This document shows, piece by piece, positions 16,567 through 25,181 of a stretch of 46,072 nt of DNA. The stretch is taken from assembly GCA_964196565.1 (NCBI GenBank), contig CAXMUH010000112.1, positions 1-46,072 of the forward strand, given 5' to 3'. The position numbers and the translations under genes were made by a program. The DNA comes from 2-12-FULL-42-15 sp964196565 (GTDB taxonomy: Bacteria > Pseudomonadota > Gammaproteobacteria > Coxiellales > Coxiellaceae). The notes under the pieces are model-generated. The model did not search any database. It was not told the origin of the DNA and was given only the letters and a program-made list of their open reading frames with translations. The first letter of the stretch is position 1. Every line of letters starts with the position of its first letter.

Positions 16567-19365
16567 CTACATTTTGTTAGAGATTGCACCTGCGGCTAGC
16601 GCCTCTTGATGATCGCAATCTAAAGTACGGTTCATCCTTTGCAACGCCTCATTCACAAGCAAGACGTGAACATCTGTATTTTTTGTTTGAGCCTTCTCTC
16701 TTATTTTTTGTTTAGCTTCAGGTGATAAACTTCGCATAACCACAGGAAGTTGTAAAAGCATAGCGGTTGCGCTGTTATTTATATATGGAACAAGTTGATC
16801 TCCACAGCCTGCTGGAAGCTGTGAGGCGCGTTGAATTAATATGAGTAAATCCAAAACAGCTGTGTTGCTATCCCATACAATCCATCTGCCACGTACAAGC
16901 CATCTGCGTAATAATTCATTAAAGATAATTAAGTGCTTACCAATAAAATCCTGCAAGTATTTCATAGGGAGTACCTGTGTAATTTTACAAAGAGTATTAC
17001 ATACGATGTATCTCCAAGACTTATCTGATTCATGATAATGTGAGAAATGCATCAACATTAAACCCAACAAGTGCAGAAGTGAGTGATCTATTTTTACAGG
17101 ACCATATCGACAGGTTGTTGCTCTTTGAACTAACGCATCTAGAAGCGCCCAGCGGTAACTATTAAAGCCCTGGATTTGCTTATCTTGACAAAACAGATCG
17201 CAAACACATTTAAACTGCAGGGTAGTCAGTCTCGGCGTCAGCACGCTTAACGCACTCCAAGCAAAATCTAGATAAGCTGTGTCGTCTTGATCCATCACTG
17301 ATATACTATAATCAATGATTATTTGTTGTTGTTCATCTGTCAGTTCTAATACCAACCCAGGAAGCAATGTTTGAAAGCTTTTATAAATTGACATACCGAC
17401 ACTTTCATCACCAACGTCTAACCAAAAATCTACTATTTTATTGTTCAAGCCTTCAATAAACTTAACCCCATCGATAGCAGCCACTGGTGTCTTTCGTTCA
17501 ATCAACAACACCACAATAGAGCAGAAAATAGCAAAGGTTTTATAATTTCCACTATTAAAATCAGGGAAATCATTAATTGCTATCTGAATGAGTTCGAGCA
17601 TTTGCAATGCTTGCTGCATTGATGCATGGTTCACTAGCTTTGTTAGTGCTCTAAAACATGCATTTGAATACTTATCCTCTAAGTAGTCAGGGTTTGCAAT
17701 GCCCTTAAACTTTAAATATCGCATAACGAACTCAAAGAAATAATCAGGCACCACCTTCAGTTTTGATGATATTGTGTCGAATATAACAAAAGCAGAACGC
17801 ACATGATTTACCGCACAAGCAGACTCAAATAATCTCAGCATTTCAGGTGGAAGCTCAGGTCGTCTTGAAACAATAACAGCGAAATTTAATACCACATTAA
17901 TATTATTTTTATTTAAATGATCTTTTCTAGGTAGCTTACGTGTGAATAACTCTAGCTGTGCGCTCGTTAATTTTGTGCCTATTATAGCGAGACCCTCACA
18001 GTATCTATCTTTATCGATACAGTCTGTTTTCATGAGCCTATCGATAGTCATGTGAATAAAAAAATTCGTTACACATGGCAATCTGTTTAATGAATCGCAT
18101 ATTGATGAGTCGCATATTGATGGGTAAGGTTCAAATAGATCTTCATCAAGCATAAGAAAATCTAGCTGATGAACGATAAACCAGTGTGGTACTGTACCTA
18201 ATTGCTCATCGGCCAATGAGGTATGCGGCAACTTTGGAATAAGCGCAAATAAAACAGCAGATCGACGGCGATAATGCTTATCACTTCTGTCAGGAGTAAT
18301 TAACTTATAAAGTAGTGATTCACCAAGCATTAAGTCCATAATCGCATCTGGAATTTTTTCGGCCTCCGTCAAAAATTCATGCAGTGCATCGAACGCACCT
18401 TCAATTTTATTTGTTATTATCATCGAAACTAATAATGCTACGATTTCTTCAACTAGATTTGCGGCTTGCTGTGTCGTGTCGTTTGCAAACACACAGGCCA
18501 ATACTCCCAATACACGGCAGGCTAAATAATCACTTCGGTGTGGGTTGTCACGAATGGAAAGCATCATCACACTTTGAACCACCGATTTAAGCTGTGGCGT
18601 TTCCATAAAAGATACAGCTGTGGTTACCCATGCTCGTAAAAGAATCAATTTGTCAACCTGATCTTTCTGACCACGCAACAAAAAATCAAGCATCACATTA
18701 AATCCGCTTATGTCCAGAACCAACTGTGTTTGGCTATGGGTATCAGGTGAAGCTTTTGTCTCACCTTGCTCCTTTGCAAAAGAGACGCTAGTATCTGTCT
18801 TTAACATTGGCAGCACGACTTGTATTAGACTGAGTATATTCTTCAATTCGCATTCATCGAACATAGATACATAGCAAGACTCACTATTCTGACAAATAAC
18901 ACCCAGCCTATTAAGACAATCAGTCGCAAGTTGAGAAAGCAGCGAGCAATCGAATGATTCTTTCGACACTGCGCAATGCAGAACAAGTTGGGCATGATAT
19001 AATTGACGCAACTGCAAAGGGGGATTGTCCAAGTGCTTAAATCTAGATCTTTCTAAAATGTTAAACCATCGATTTCCAGTGGAACAATTATCATTTGCCA
19101 TCATACGCAAAAGCGCCTGCATCCATGGTGTGTTTCTATCGCGAAAACATTCATCCATAAATACCATTTGCTCAATTATCGCCGCATCGTCATGCCGCAT
19201 AAAAAGAACCTGTAGTGCCTCATAATACCTATCAGGGGTCGATAACACCTTATTTACAGCACAGAGACGCTTCGCATCCGTAAGGTAACCTCTACTTGGA
19301 AGCATTTCTAACACCCATGAAATTTGAGTCGATTTAAAAAACATCATGTGTGCTTGTCGACTCAT
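16567..19365 (-). CDS. Large helical orphan protein, 932 aa, possible F-box-like N-terminus
   Basis: I do not recognise a family over the full length. AGGAGG sits 8 bp before the ATG, so it is a well-expressed-looking gene. The sequence is almost wholly predicted alpha-helical with repeated helix pairs rich in Leu and Ile, suggesting a HEAT/ARM-like solenoid. Residues about 15-45 (VLEMLPSRGYLTDAKRLCAV, then NKVL) are reminiscent of an F-box (LPxE..L..L...DLxRLC.VNK), but the first half of the motif is poor. No signal peptide or membrane span is evident. A host-directed effector is possible; that is inference from size, lineage-specific character and this motif. Confidence 0.6.
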   Translation of the reverse strand: MSRQAHMMFFKSTQISWVLEMLPSRGYLTDAKRLCAVNKVLSTPDRYYEALQVLFMRHDDAAIIEQMVFMDECFRDRNTPWMQALLRMMANDNCSTGNRWFNILERSRFKHLDNPPLQLRQLYHAQLVLHCAVSKESFDCSLLSQLATDCLNRLGVICQNSESCYVSMFDECELKNILSLIQVVLPMLKTDTSVSFAKEQGETKASPDTHSQTQLVLDISGFNVMLDFLLRGQKDQVDKLILLRAWVTTAVSFMETPQLKSVVQSVMMLSIRDNPHRSDYLACRVLGVLACVFANDTTQQAANLVEEIVALLVSMIITNKIEGAFDALHEFLTEAEKIPDAIMDLMLGESLLYKLITPDRSDKHYRRRSAVLFALIPKLPHTSLADEQLGTVPHWFIVHQLDFLMLDEDLFEPYPSICDSSICDSLNRLPCVTNFFIHMTIDRLMKTDCIDKDRYCEGLAIIGTKLTSAQLELFTRKLPRKDHLNKNNINVVLNFAVIVSRRPELPPEMLRLFESACAVNHVRSAFVIFDTISSKLKVVPDYFFEFVMRYLKFKGIANPDYLEDKYSNACFRALTKLVNHASMQQALQMLELIQIAINDFPDFNSGNYKTFAIFCSIVVLLIERKTPVAAIDGVKFIEGLNNKIVDFWLDVGDESVGMSIYKSFQTLLPGLVLELTDEQQQIIIDYSISVMDQDDTAYLDFAWSALSVLTPRLTTLQFKCVCDLFCQDKQIQGFNSYRWALLDALVQRATTCRYGPVKIDHSLLHLLGLMLMHFSHYHESDKSWRYIVCNTLCKITQVLPMKYLQDFIGKHLIIFNELLRRWLVRGRWIVWDSNTAVLDLLILIQRASQLPAGCGDQLVPYINNSATAMLLQLPVVMRSLSPEAKQKIREKAQTKNTDVHVLLVNEALQRMNRTLDCDHQEALAAGAISNKM

Positions 19366-19666
19366 GCTTTCCTCCTAGTTTTTTAAATAAAAACTTATAC
19401 CAAAAAAAATTAAATTAATATGATTTAAGTGTATTCGTTCACTTTTCCTTTGAGAATTACCATACCACTAAAAAAGTGAAATTAATGTATAAGTGAACAG
19501 TGGAATACCTGATATTTCTTGCTTGTTTTATAAAACATTGCTTTAGTTACTAAAACACGGGAAGAGTGTTTGGCCAATTAATAATTTTAGTATGGGCTTT
19601 GCCTGGCTTTTTAGTCGTTTGTAAGCGGGTGATTAACTACATGTAGTTAATCGAGCGGATATCATT
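19366..19666. other. Intergenic gap of 301 bp
   Basis: No gene is visible. The left part must carry the promoter of the 932-aa gene. The right end has a perfect 22-bp palindrome (listed separately) just beyond the protease pseudogene. The rest is AT-rich with nothing I can assign. Confidence 0.5.
19631..19652. repeat. Perfect 22-bp palindrome, related to 20588-20622
   Basis: GATTAACTACATGTAGTTAATC equals its own reverse complement over 22 bp. It sits in a longer segment, GTAAGCGGGTGA...TACATGTAGTTAATCGAGCG, that recurs in diverged form at 20588-20622 (GTAAGCGG-TG...TACATGTAGTTTAGCGAGCG). The two copies bracket the protease pseudogene. Confidence 0.7.
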
Positions 19667-20424
19667 TTATAATGACTTTTTTATATCTTCTAATGAATGA
19701 AACACCCCATACATCGTAATCCTACGTTTAATCTCCTTGAACTTTTGACCTTTATCTTCAATCTCAGTTATTTCATACCCTACTGTCTCTGATTCTAAGT
19801 TATTAAAAATCACACCTAGCGGTTGATTATGAATTTCAATATTAGGTGAATTTGGGATCATTAACAGCGGGCCCCCACTAAAGCCATTCGGAGAGTCGAA
19901 TGATAAACAATGAGTAGAGACTCCTCCTAAAGTTTTTGTGAGCTTATTACCAGATGAGGACAAGGTCACATAACCTTTCCGCATCTCAACTCTCATTTCA
20001 GGAACTGTAGCATTAGGGTTGGGGGATATATAACCATATGCCCGTAAATCCAAACCAAGATAAATTTTATCTAGTGTAGGCTGACGAATATTATCTATGA
20101 GATTTATGAGAGTGGTATAGCTATTGGCGCATTTAAATTCAGCTGTCATCAAGTCTATATTGTCTTTTTATATTTAATATTTTCTAGCAAAAATGATTTC
20201 TCTAATTCAGGAATAAATACAAACAACTCTTCATTACTATCACATTTGTCATAGAGGTGTTTGCATGTTATTAATTTATTTTCGCTTTTGTCTAAAACAA
20301 CTGAAGTCCCCAAAAACTTTGCAGTTCCACCCACTACCTCACCATTTTTTTGCTTTGCTTTAAGTACTGGAAAGCATAGTTGATATGGATTAAAGTCTTC
20401 AACGCGAACCTTTACATTATTCAT
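19667..20424 (-). pseudogene. Trypsin-like serine protease, frameshifted
   Basis: Two abutting frames together make one trypsin-fold protease of about 250 residues. Frame one (20424-20155, ATG with GGAGG 9 bp upstream) carries the His motif ITCKHLYDKC. Frame two (to 19667) carries the Ser motif NGFSGGPLL. Read in the second frame, bases just upstream of its first ATG give KDNIDLMTAEF, the expected catalytic Asp motif (D-I-x-L). The frames are joined if one A is restored in the A5 run at 20165-20169 (minus strand), giving KYKKDNIDLM. All three triad residues are thus present but split. It has no signal peptide, so a cytoplasmic or type-IV-secreted protease, or a stress-type protease, is possible when intact. 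Confidence 0.75.
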
Positions 20425-20587
20425 TTAACTTGCCTCCAATTTATATATGTATTACTTAAGTCATTGACCATCTATTTGACCCGTATGTTCATATTATAGT
20501 GCATAAATACTTGGTCTCTCCTTATAACCTAAATAAACAATATTTCCTAATTAAGTAATCACCCATAATTGTAAGCGTATTCTAAAC

Positions 20588-20622
20588 GTAAGCGGTGCCT
20601 GAAGTACATGTAGTTTAGCGAG
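20588..20622. repeat. Diverged second copy of the protease-flanking repeat
   Basis: The segment GTAAGCGGTGCC...TACATGTAGTTTAGCGAGCG matches the segment at about 19621-19656 with small differences. Here the palindrome is degraded. Both copies are in the same orientation, one on each side of the split protease gene, so they form imperfect direct repeats about 970 bp apart. Confidence 0.5.
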
Positions 20623-20640
20623 CGCTAACGTATCCATGAC

Positions 20641-21549
20641 CTAACTGGCACCCGTGGTATGCCTGTTAATTTTTCTTTTTATCAGATCGCGGCAAGTTTG
20701 AATGAGTAACCCCAGCAAAATAATGATAAATCCAATCGCTTCATGTGTTTTGAAACTCTCGTTTAAAAATACAATACCCAAAATAATGCCCACAATAGGG
20801 ACTAAGTAATTTGAGAATGCAGCAAAATTAACTCCAGCCGACCGAATGAGCAGCACATAAAAAATATAAACGATACCTGAAGTGAAAACACCTAATGTAA
20901 CGGCACTGATGAACGGGATTAGGTGAAATCCAATCTGTGCGGGATGGCCGAATATCAACCAAATGGGGACTATTTCTAATGTTGCCGCAAACAATATGTT
21001 TCGAGTCATTCTAAATGAGGATTGTTTTGGCATTTTTTTAATTATCACAAGGCTCATCGCCCAGGACGCACTAGCCAACAGGATGGCAAGTTCGGGGAAA
21101 ATTTTAATAAAAAAACTTCCTGAACCTGAGCCTGGATCAATCAAGACACTAACACCGGCGAATCCCATGATCATGCTTGCAATATTTACCCAATCAAACT
21201 TTTCACTTTTAATCATAAGAGGGCCAAAAAACATAGCAAATAGAGGCATTGTACTTATAATTACGGCAGCTATGCCGGATTGAACATTTTGTTGGCCCCA
21301 TGGTCCTAAAACGCAGGGTAACGTTCCTTCTAGAAAGCCGATTATCGCAAAATAATACCATTTTATTTTGATTTCCCCGCCTGCTTTCGAAAAAATTGGA
21401 ACCAATATTGAAACAACAGCAAAACCAAAGAGGATACGCATCATGCCAACTTCTAGTGGAGTATAGCCTTGAATGGCGTGGAGGGTGAGAAGAAATTGAG
21501 AACCGAACAGTATGCCAGTAATCAATAAATAGATATATTTTTTTAGCAC
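20641..21549 (-). CDS. EamA/DMT family transporter
   Basis: A 302-aa integral membrane protein with ten predicted helices in two EamA repeats. Repeat one runs from YIYLLITGILFGSQFLL to GFAGVSVLIDPG; repeat two starts at ELAILLASASWAMSLVIIKK and ends GFIIILLGLLIQTC. The PLEVGMMRILFGF and SNYLVPIVGIILGIVFLNE segments are typical. The start is set at a GTG (21549) with AGGAAG 5 bp upstream; the frame is open to a TTG at 21606 that lacks a ribosome-binding site. The family exports amino acids, metabolites or drugs; the substrate cannot be read from sequence. Confidence 0.85.
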   Translation of the reverse strand: MLKKYIYLLITGILFGSQFLLTLHAIQGYTPLEVGMMRILFGFAVVSILVPIFSKAGGEIKIKWYYFAIIGFLEGTLPCVLGPWGQQNVQSGIAAVIISTMPLFAMFFGPLMIKSEKFDWVNIASMIMGFAGVSVLIDPGSGSGSFFIKIFPELAILLASASWAMSLVIIKKMPKQSSFRMTRNILFAATLEIVPIWLIFGHPAQIGFHLIPFISAVTLGVFTSGIVYIFYVLLIRSAGVNFAAFSNYLVPIVGIILGIVFLNESFKTHEAIGFIIILLGLLIQTCRDLIKRKINRHTTGAS

Positions 21550-21761
21550 GCTGTCTTCCTGACTGCTAATTTGATAGTTATTTTTATCACTTATTGAGAT
21601 TATCAAGTTGTTTTGCTTAGCGCAAGGACGCAGAGGTTTAAGACGCGAACAATAGGGGTCAAGTCCAAAAAGGTAAACAAATACAGCCCAGGCAATAATT
21701 TAGCCATAATTATAAAGCTGGACTCCGTTTTCGCGAGAAATCCGGGGTTTATTTTCTACAT

Positions 21762-23162
21762 TTAAGGTATCGTATGACTTGACTTAGCTTCCGCTTGGCT
21801 TTTTTCGAGTCCGAGTCGCCAAATGGCATTTCCCACCACCGAATCATTAACCGCTTCGATCACAATTTTATTGCCAAAAATTCGGGGGAATAAACCCACA
21901 CCTGAAAGCCTAGACAATACTTTATCTTTATTTATCTCCCCCCCAGTTTCAATCACAGCATCTACATTGAAATCCTCATCACGCAAATAACATAAAAACG
22001 CCACATGTACAAATTTGCGCAATACGATTAATTGCGTATTTTTAACTGATCTGCAGTTTTGATAGATCGCAGCAGAAAGAATCGGTAATACTAAAGGGTG
22101 ACCATGACTGCGCAATGCGTTTTGGGCTAAAACTTGTGCTTGATTCGCAGATAGTTCCATGCGACGCCCATGATCTTCAATCACTAGCTTGAGAGGGTCT
22201 TTAACTTGCTGATAACAATAGTCAATACCAACTTCTGCATAACGCTTAAGCTTAACCATAGGAAATAGAAGCGGCAACGTCTTTTTGCGCCTATACATAT
22301 AGGGAGGAATCGGCAAACCATTTCGCTTATCGAAAAACACACGCATGACGCCGCTTTTTGCTTGTTGAGTAAACCAATAAGAATTATCATAACAATATCC
22401 CAACTGATCCCCATAGGAAATTTTAGTTATGGATTGCGCACAGATAACGGGCATTTCACCTATGCTCAGACCAACCAATTGAAGATTTGCTGTTTTAATA
22501 TCTTCTCTTCTCAAACCGACTGCAAACTCATACTCATCCAACTGCTCTTCGCTTGGCAATGAATTAATAAATCGTGAATAATTTCCCTTTTCTTCAGCAT
22601 CAATACACTGTGAAACTCCACACTCCGTATTGGGCGAAAAATACTGGCTCTCCAATCCTGCAATCGAATAGACAGCATCTCCTTTTTCATTACTTTCAGC
22701 AAACTCACCGGTGTACTGAGCAACAGTATCTCCATCCTCTTTTTTAATAGTGGTGTGGCCAACATAAAAAATGCCATAGCCTATTTGATTATTAATTTTA
22801 GCCAGCGCCAAATGCCGTCTATTAAACTCTAAACGACTACAAAATTGATCAAAGCGAATCACCTGCCCAGCAACACTTTTTAAGCTTGCACCTCCTAAGC
22901 TGGGTTGAATATATTTTTGCATAAATAATTTTGGGCCTGATATACCATCGCACCAGGTAAAACCAAATTTTTTTCCTATTGTTTTAACAGAATATTCGAG
23001 TAACTTAGTGCGTGGGGGGATTGGTAATAGCGGCGAGAACAACGCTGTTTTGCTAGGCTCTACCAAACAGATAGCTCTGGTTGTATCACCCCTCTCTGCT
23101 TCACAATGCTGCTTAAATACACTTTTACTTTTACTTTTACTTTTACTTTTACTTTTCCTCAT
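21762..23162 (-). CDS. SET-domain-like protein (intact tandem copy)
   Basis: A 466-aa protein with SET methyltransferase-like motifs at about residues 119-263: QIGYGIFYVG (GxGxF), DTVAQYTGEF (eYxGE), GNYSRFINSL (GN.aRFIN, but HSC is missing), a segment ANLQLVGLS, and KISYGDQLGYCYDNSYW (I..GeqL.YdYg..YW). SET enzymes methylate protein lysines using S-adenosylmethionine; the loss of the His-Ser-Cys part makes activity uncertain. The C-terminal 200 residues are unassigned. The ATG at 23162 is preferred over an in-frame GTG because AAGGTGG lies 8 bp upstream, and the same layout is found in the paralogue. The N-terminus has a KSKSKS tract. Bacterial SET proteins are often host-directed effectors; that is inference here. 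Confidence 0.65.
   Translation of the reverse strand: MRKSKSKSKSKSKSVFKQHCEAERGDTTRAICLVEPSKTALFSPLLPIPPRTKLLEYSVKTIGKKFGFTWCDGISGPKLFMQKYIQPSLGGASLKSVAGQVIRFDQFCSRLEFNRRHLALAKINNQIGYGIFYVGHTTIKKEDGDTVAQYTGEFAESNEKGDAVYSIAGLESQYFSPNTECGVSQCIDAEEKGNYSRFINSLPSEEQLDEYEFAVGLRREDIKTANLQLVGLSIGEMPVICAQSITKISYGDQLGYCYDNSYWFTQQAKSGVMRVFFDKRNGLPIPPYMYRRKKTLPLLFPMVKLKRYAEVGIDYCYQQVKDPLKLVIEDHGRRMELSANQAQVLAQNALRSHGHPLVLPILSAAIYQNCRSVKNTQLIVLRKFVHVAFLCYLRDEDFNVDAVIETGGEINKDKVLSRLSGVGLFPRIFGNKIVIEAVNDSVVGNAIWRLGLEKSQAEAKSSHTIP
23121..23156 (-). repeat. Hexanucleotide microsatellite, six units, coding for Lys-Ser repeats
   Basis: The plus strand reads ACTTTT six times without interruption (36 bp), coding on the minus strand for six Lys-Ser pairs at residues 3-14 of the SET-like protein. 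The paralogue at 24.8 kb has a plain MRKKSVF here, so the tract expanded after the duplication. Unit changes keep the frame. Confidence 0.95.
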
Positions 23163-23283
23163 ACTAAATTCCACCTTATATTCACAAAATACGATTAGCT
23201 TAAATTAAAAGCTAATTGTATAAATTAATCGCTTAGATTTAAAGGAAAAGCAGGTAGATAGACGATTTATACTTTAGTATTAT

Positions 23284-23304
23284 GCGCTAGTTATTAACTG
23301 GCGC
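23284..23304. promoter_or_regulatory. Imperfect palindrome upstream of the SET-like gene
   Basis: GCGCTAGTTA and TAACTGGCGC form a 10-bp inverted repeat with one mismatch, about 120-140 bp upstream of the ATG. A related palindrome lies at the same distance upstream of the paralogue (24941-24965). Its conservation after duplication suggests an operator or mRNA structure. Confidence 0.4.
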
Positions 23305-23305
23305 T

Positions 23306-23413
23306 TAAATAATCCTGGCAAACAGGCTCCTCAGTAGCCTGGACGATCCTCACGCTTCGCGCGTGACAGGCTTTGTCGGCCAGGTTTTACTTTCTAGTGG
23401 ATTACGCGCCTTA
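23306..23413. repeat. Composite palindromic repeat
   Basis: The region contains CCTGGCAAACAGG, the hairpin TCACGC-TTCGC-GCGTGA (23350-23366), GGCCAGGTTTTAC and GTGGATTACGCGCC (23397-23410). The last two modules recur at 30.6, 43.7 and 45.2 kb in the same or inverted order. It lies between the SET-like gene pair. Confidence 0.6.
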
Positions 23414-23416
23414 CGT

Positions 23417-24820
23417 TTAAGATATCGTATAACTTGACTTAGCTTCCACTTCCACTTGGCTTTTTTCGAGTTCGAGTCGCCAAATGGCATTTCCTACCAC
23501 TCGATCATTAACCGCTTCGACAACAAGTTTTTTGCCAAACATTCGGGGAAATAAACCCACACCAGAAAGTTTAGACAATACATTTTTCGTTTCTATTTCA
23601 CCCTTAGTTTCAAGCACAGCATCTACCACATAGTGATCCGTTTCATCGCGCAAATAACATAAAAAACCAATATGTACAAATTCACGCAAGACGCTTAACT
23701 GCGAATTTTTAACTGATCTACAGTTTTGATAGATCGCAGCAGAAAGAATCGGTAATGCTAACGGGTGACCATGACTGCGCAATGCATTTCGAGTCGAATC
23801 TGACACATCTTTCGCAGGAATCATCTCGCTGAATTCTCCGGCACGAATCGTGAGGAGATCTTCAGGGTTTTTAAGTTGTTGATAACAACTAGTAAGGGTA
23901 AATTCTATATAGTCCACCTCCTTACCATTATATTTCATTATAAGAGGGAGTGTCGTAGTACGTCGGTACATGTAGCGAGGGATTGGCAAACCAGTTTTTT
24001 TATTAAAAAACACCGGCATGATACCCTTTATTGCTTGTTGAGCAAACCAATAACGCTTTTGATACGGGTACCCCAACTGATCTCCATAGTTAATTTGTGC
24101 AGTGGCTTTTGCGCACATAATTGGTAATTCGCCAAACTTTAATAAAACCAAACGAAGATTTGCAGTTTGAATCTCTTGTTTTGCTAAGCCTGCTGCAAAC
24201 TCATATTCGTTTAATTGTTTTTCACTTGGTAATCCATTAATAAATCGTGTGTAATTCCCCCCTTTTTCAGAATCAATTCATTGCGAAGCTGAACCTAAAC
24301 CCTCTGTAGTGGGCGAAAAATACCGACTATCAAATGCCAGGTTCGTGTATATCGCGCTCCCCCTTTGGTTAGTTTCTGCAAGCTCACCGGTATATTGGGC
24401 AATAATCTCAGAATTGACTTTTTTAATGGTTGGGCCAACATAAAAAATGCCATATCCTATTTGTTTATTAATTTTTGCCAATACCAAATTCTTACTATGA
24501 GTGCTCAAACCCTTGGAAATAAATCCCCAAGGAACCACCACCTTCCCCGTATGTTCTATTAATTTCGCACCTTTTAAGCTGGGTTGAATAACATTTTTTA
24601 TAAATAATTCTGGGCCCGATATACCATCGAGCCAGTTAAACCCGAATTTTTTTTCTATTACATCAATAGGATATTCGATTAACTCATTACGCGGCGGGAT
24701 TGGTAGTCGCGGTGAAAATAAAGCCGTTTTCGTAAACTCTGTTAGAACAACAGCTACGGGTGTACCACCTTTTTTTTCTTCTTGTTCACGACACTGCTGA
24801 AATACACTTTTTTTTCTCAT
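23417..24820 (-). pseudogene. SET-domain-like protein paralogue with in-frame TGA
   Basis: A 467-codon homologue of the adjacent SET-like gene, aligned end to end: KKFGFNWLDGISGPELF, QIGYGIFYVG, IIAQYTGEL, GGNYTRFINGLP, QINYGDQLGYPY and RYWFAQQ. One in-frame stop, TGA at 24278-24280 (codon 181), interrupts it; the intact paralogue has Cys (TGC or TGT) at the aligned site (SQCID versus SQ-stop-ID). The frame is otherwise open for 1.4 kb with no frameshift. The stop lies before the C-terminal half of the SET region, so the truncated 180-aa product should lack methyltransferase activity. Its promoter region is homologous to that of the intact copy. Confidence 0.7.
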
Positions 24821-25181
24821 GATAAATTTCACCTTTATACTTACAAAATGTAACTAGATTAAAATGGAAATTAATCATATAAATTTGTCGCTTAAATATA
24901 AAGGAAAATAAGAGTTGCAGAGAATTTTATCGCTAGTATTAAGCGCTAACTGTTAATTAGCGCTTAACTGAAATATAAGCTTAATAAAAATACTTGTGTA
25001 AATGCTCTAGTAATCGAGAAGCTATAAAACTGAACTCCGTCTTCACGAAGGAGTGTAACATTTGCGTCGATCCAGGGATTATATGACTGGATTGCTTCAC
25101 GCTGACGCGCTCGCAAAGACGGACACCGAGATTGCCTCAATATTCCTCCTCGCAAAGACGAGCTTACGAGCACGCATGGAT
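24821..25181. other. Intergenic gap of 361 bp between fabV and the SET-like pair
   Basis: The left 140 bp are homologous to the upstream region of the other SET-like gene and should hold its promoter. The right part holds palindromic repeat sequence (ACTCC...GGAGT at 25034-25054 and TTGCTTCACGCTGACGCGCTCGCAA near 25093) related to the GATTGCTTCGC-type bacterial repeats. No gene is seen. Confidence 0.5.
24941..24965. promoter_or_regulatory. Perfect palindrome upstream of the SET-like pseudogene
   Basis: AAGCGCTAA and TTAGCGCTT (9-bp arms, 7-bp spacer) form a perfect inverted repeat about 125-145 bp upstream of the ATG, at the same distance as the imperfect GCGCTAGTTA palindrome of the paralogue. 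A shared regulator site is possible. Confidence 0.45.

Noticed and set aside
24278..24280. Alternative genetic code or selenocysteine at TGA
   Set aside because: TGA ends ordinary genes here (hemE, the 666-aa orphan), and no selenocysteine insertion element was noticed.
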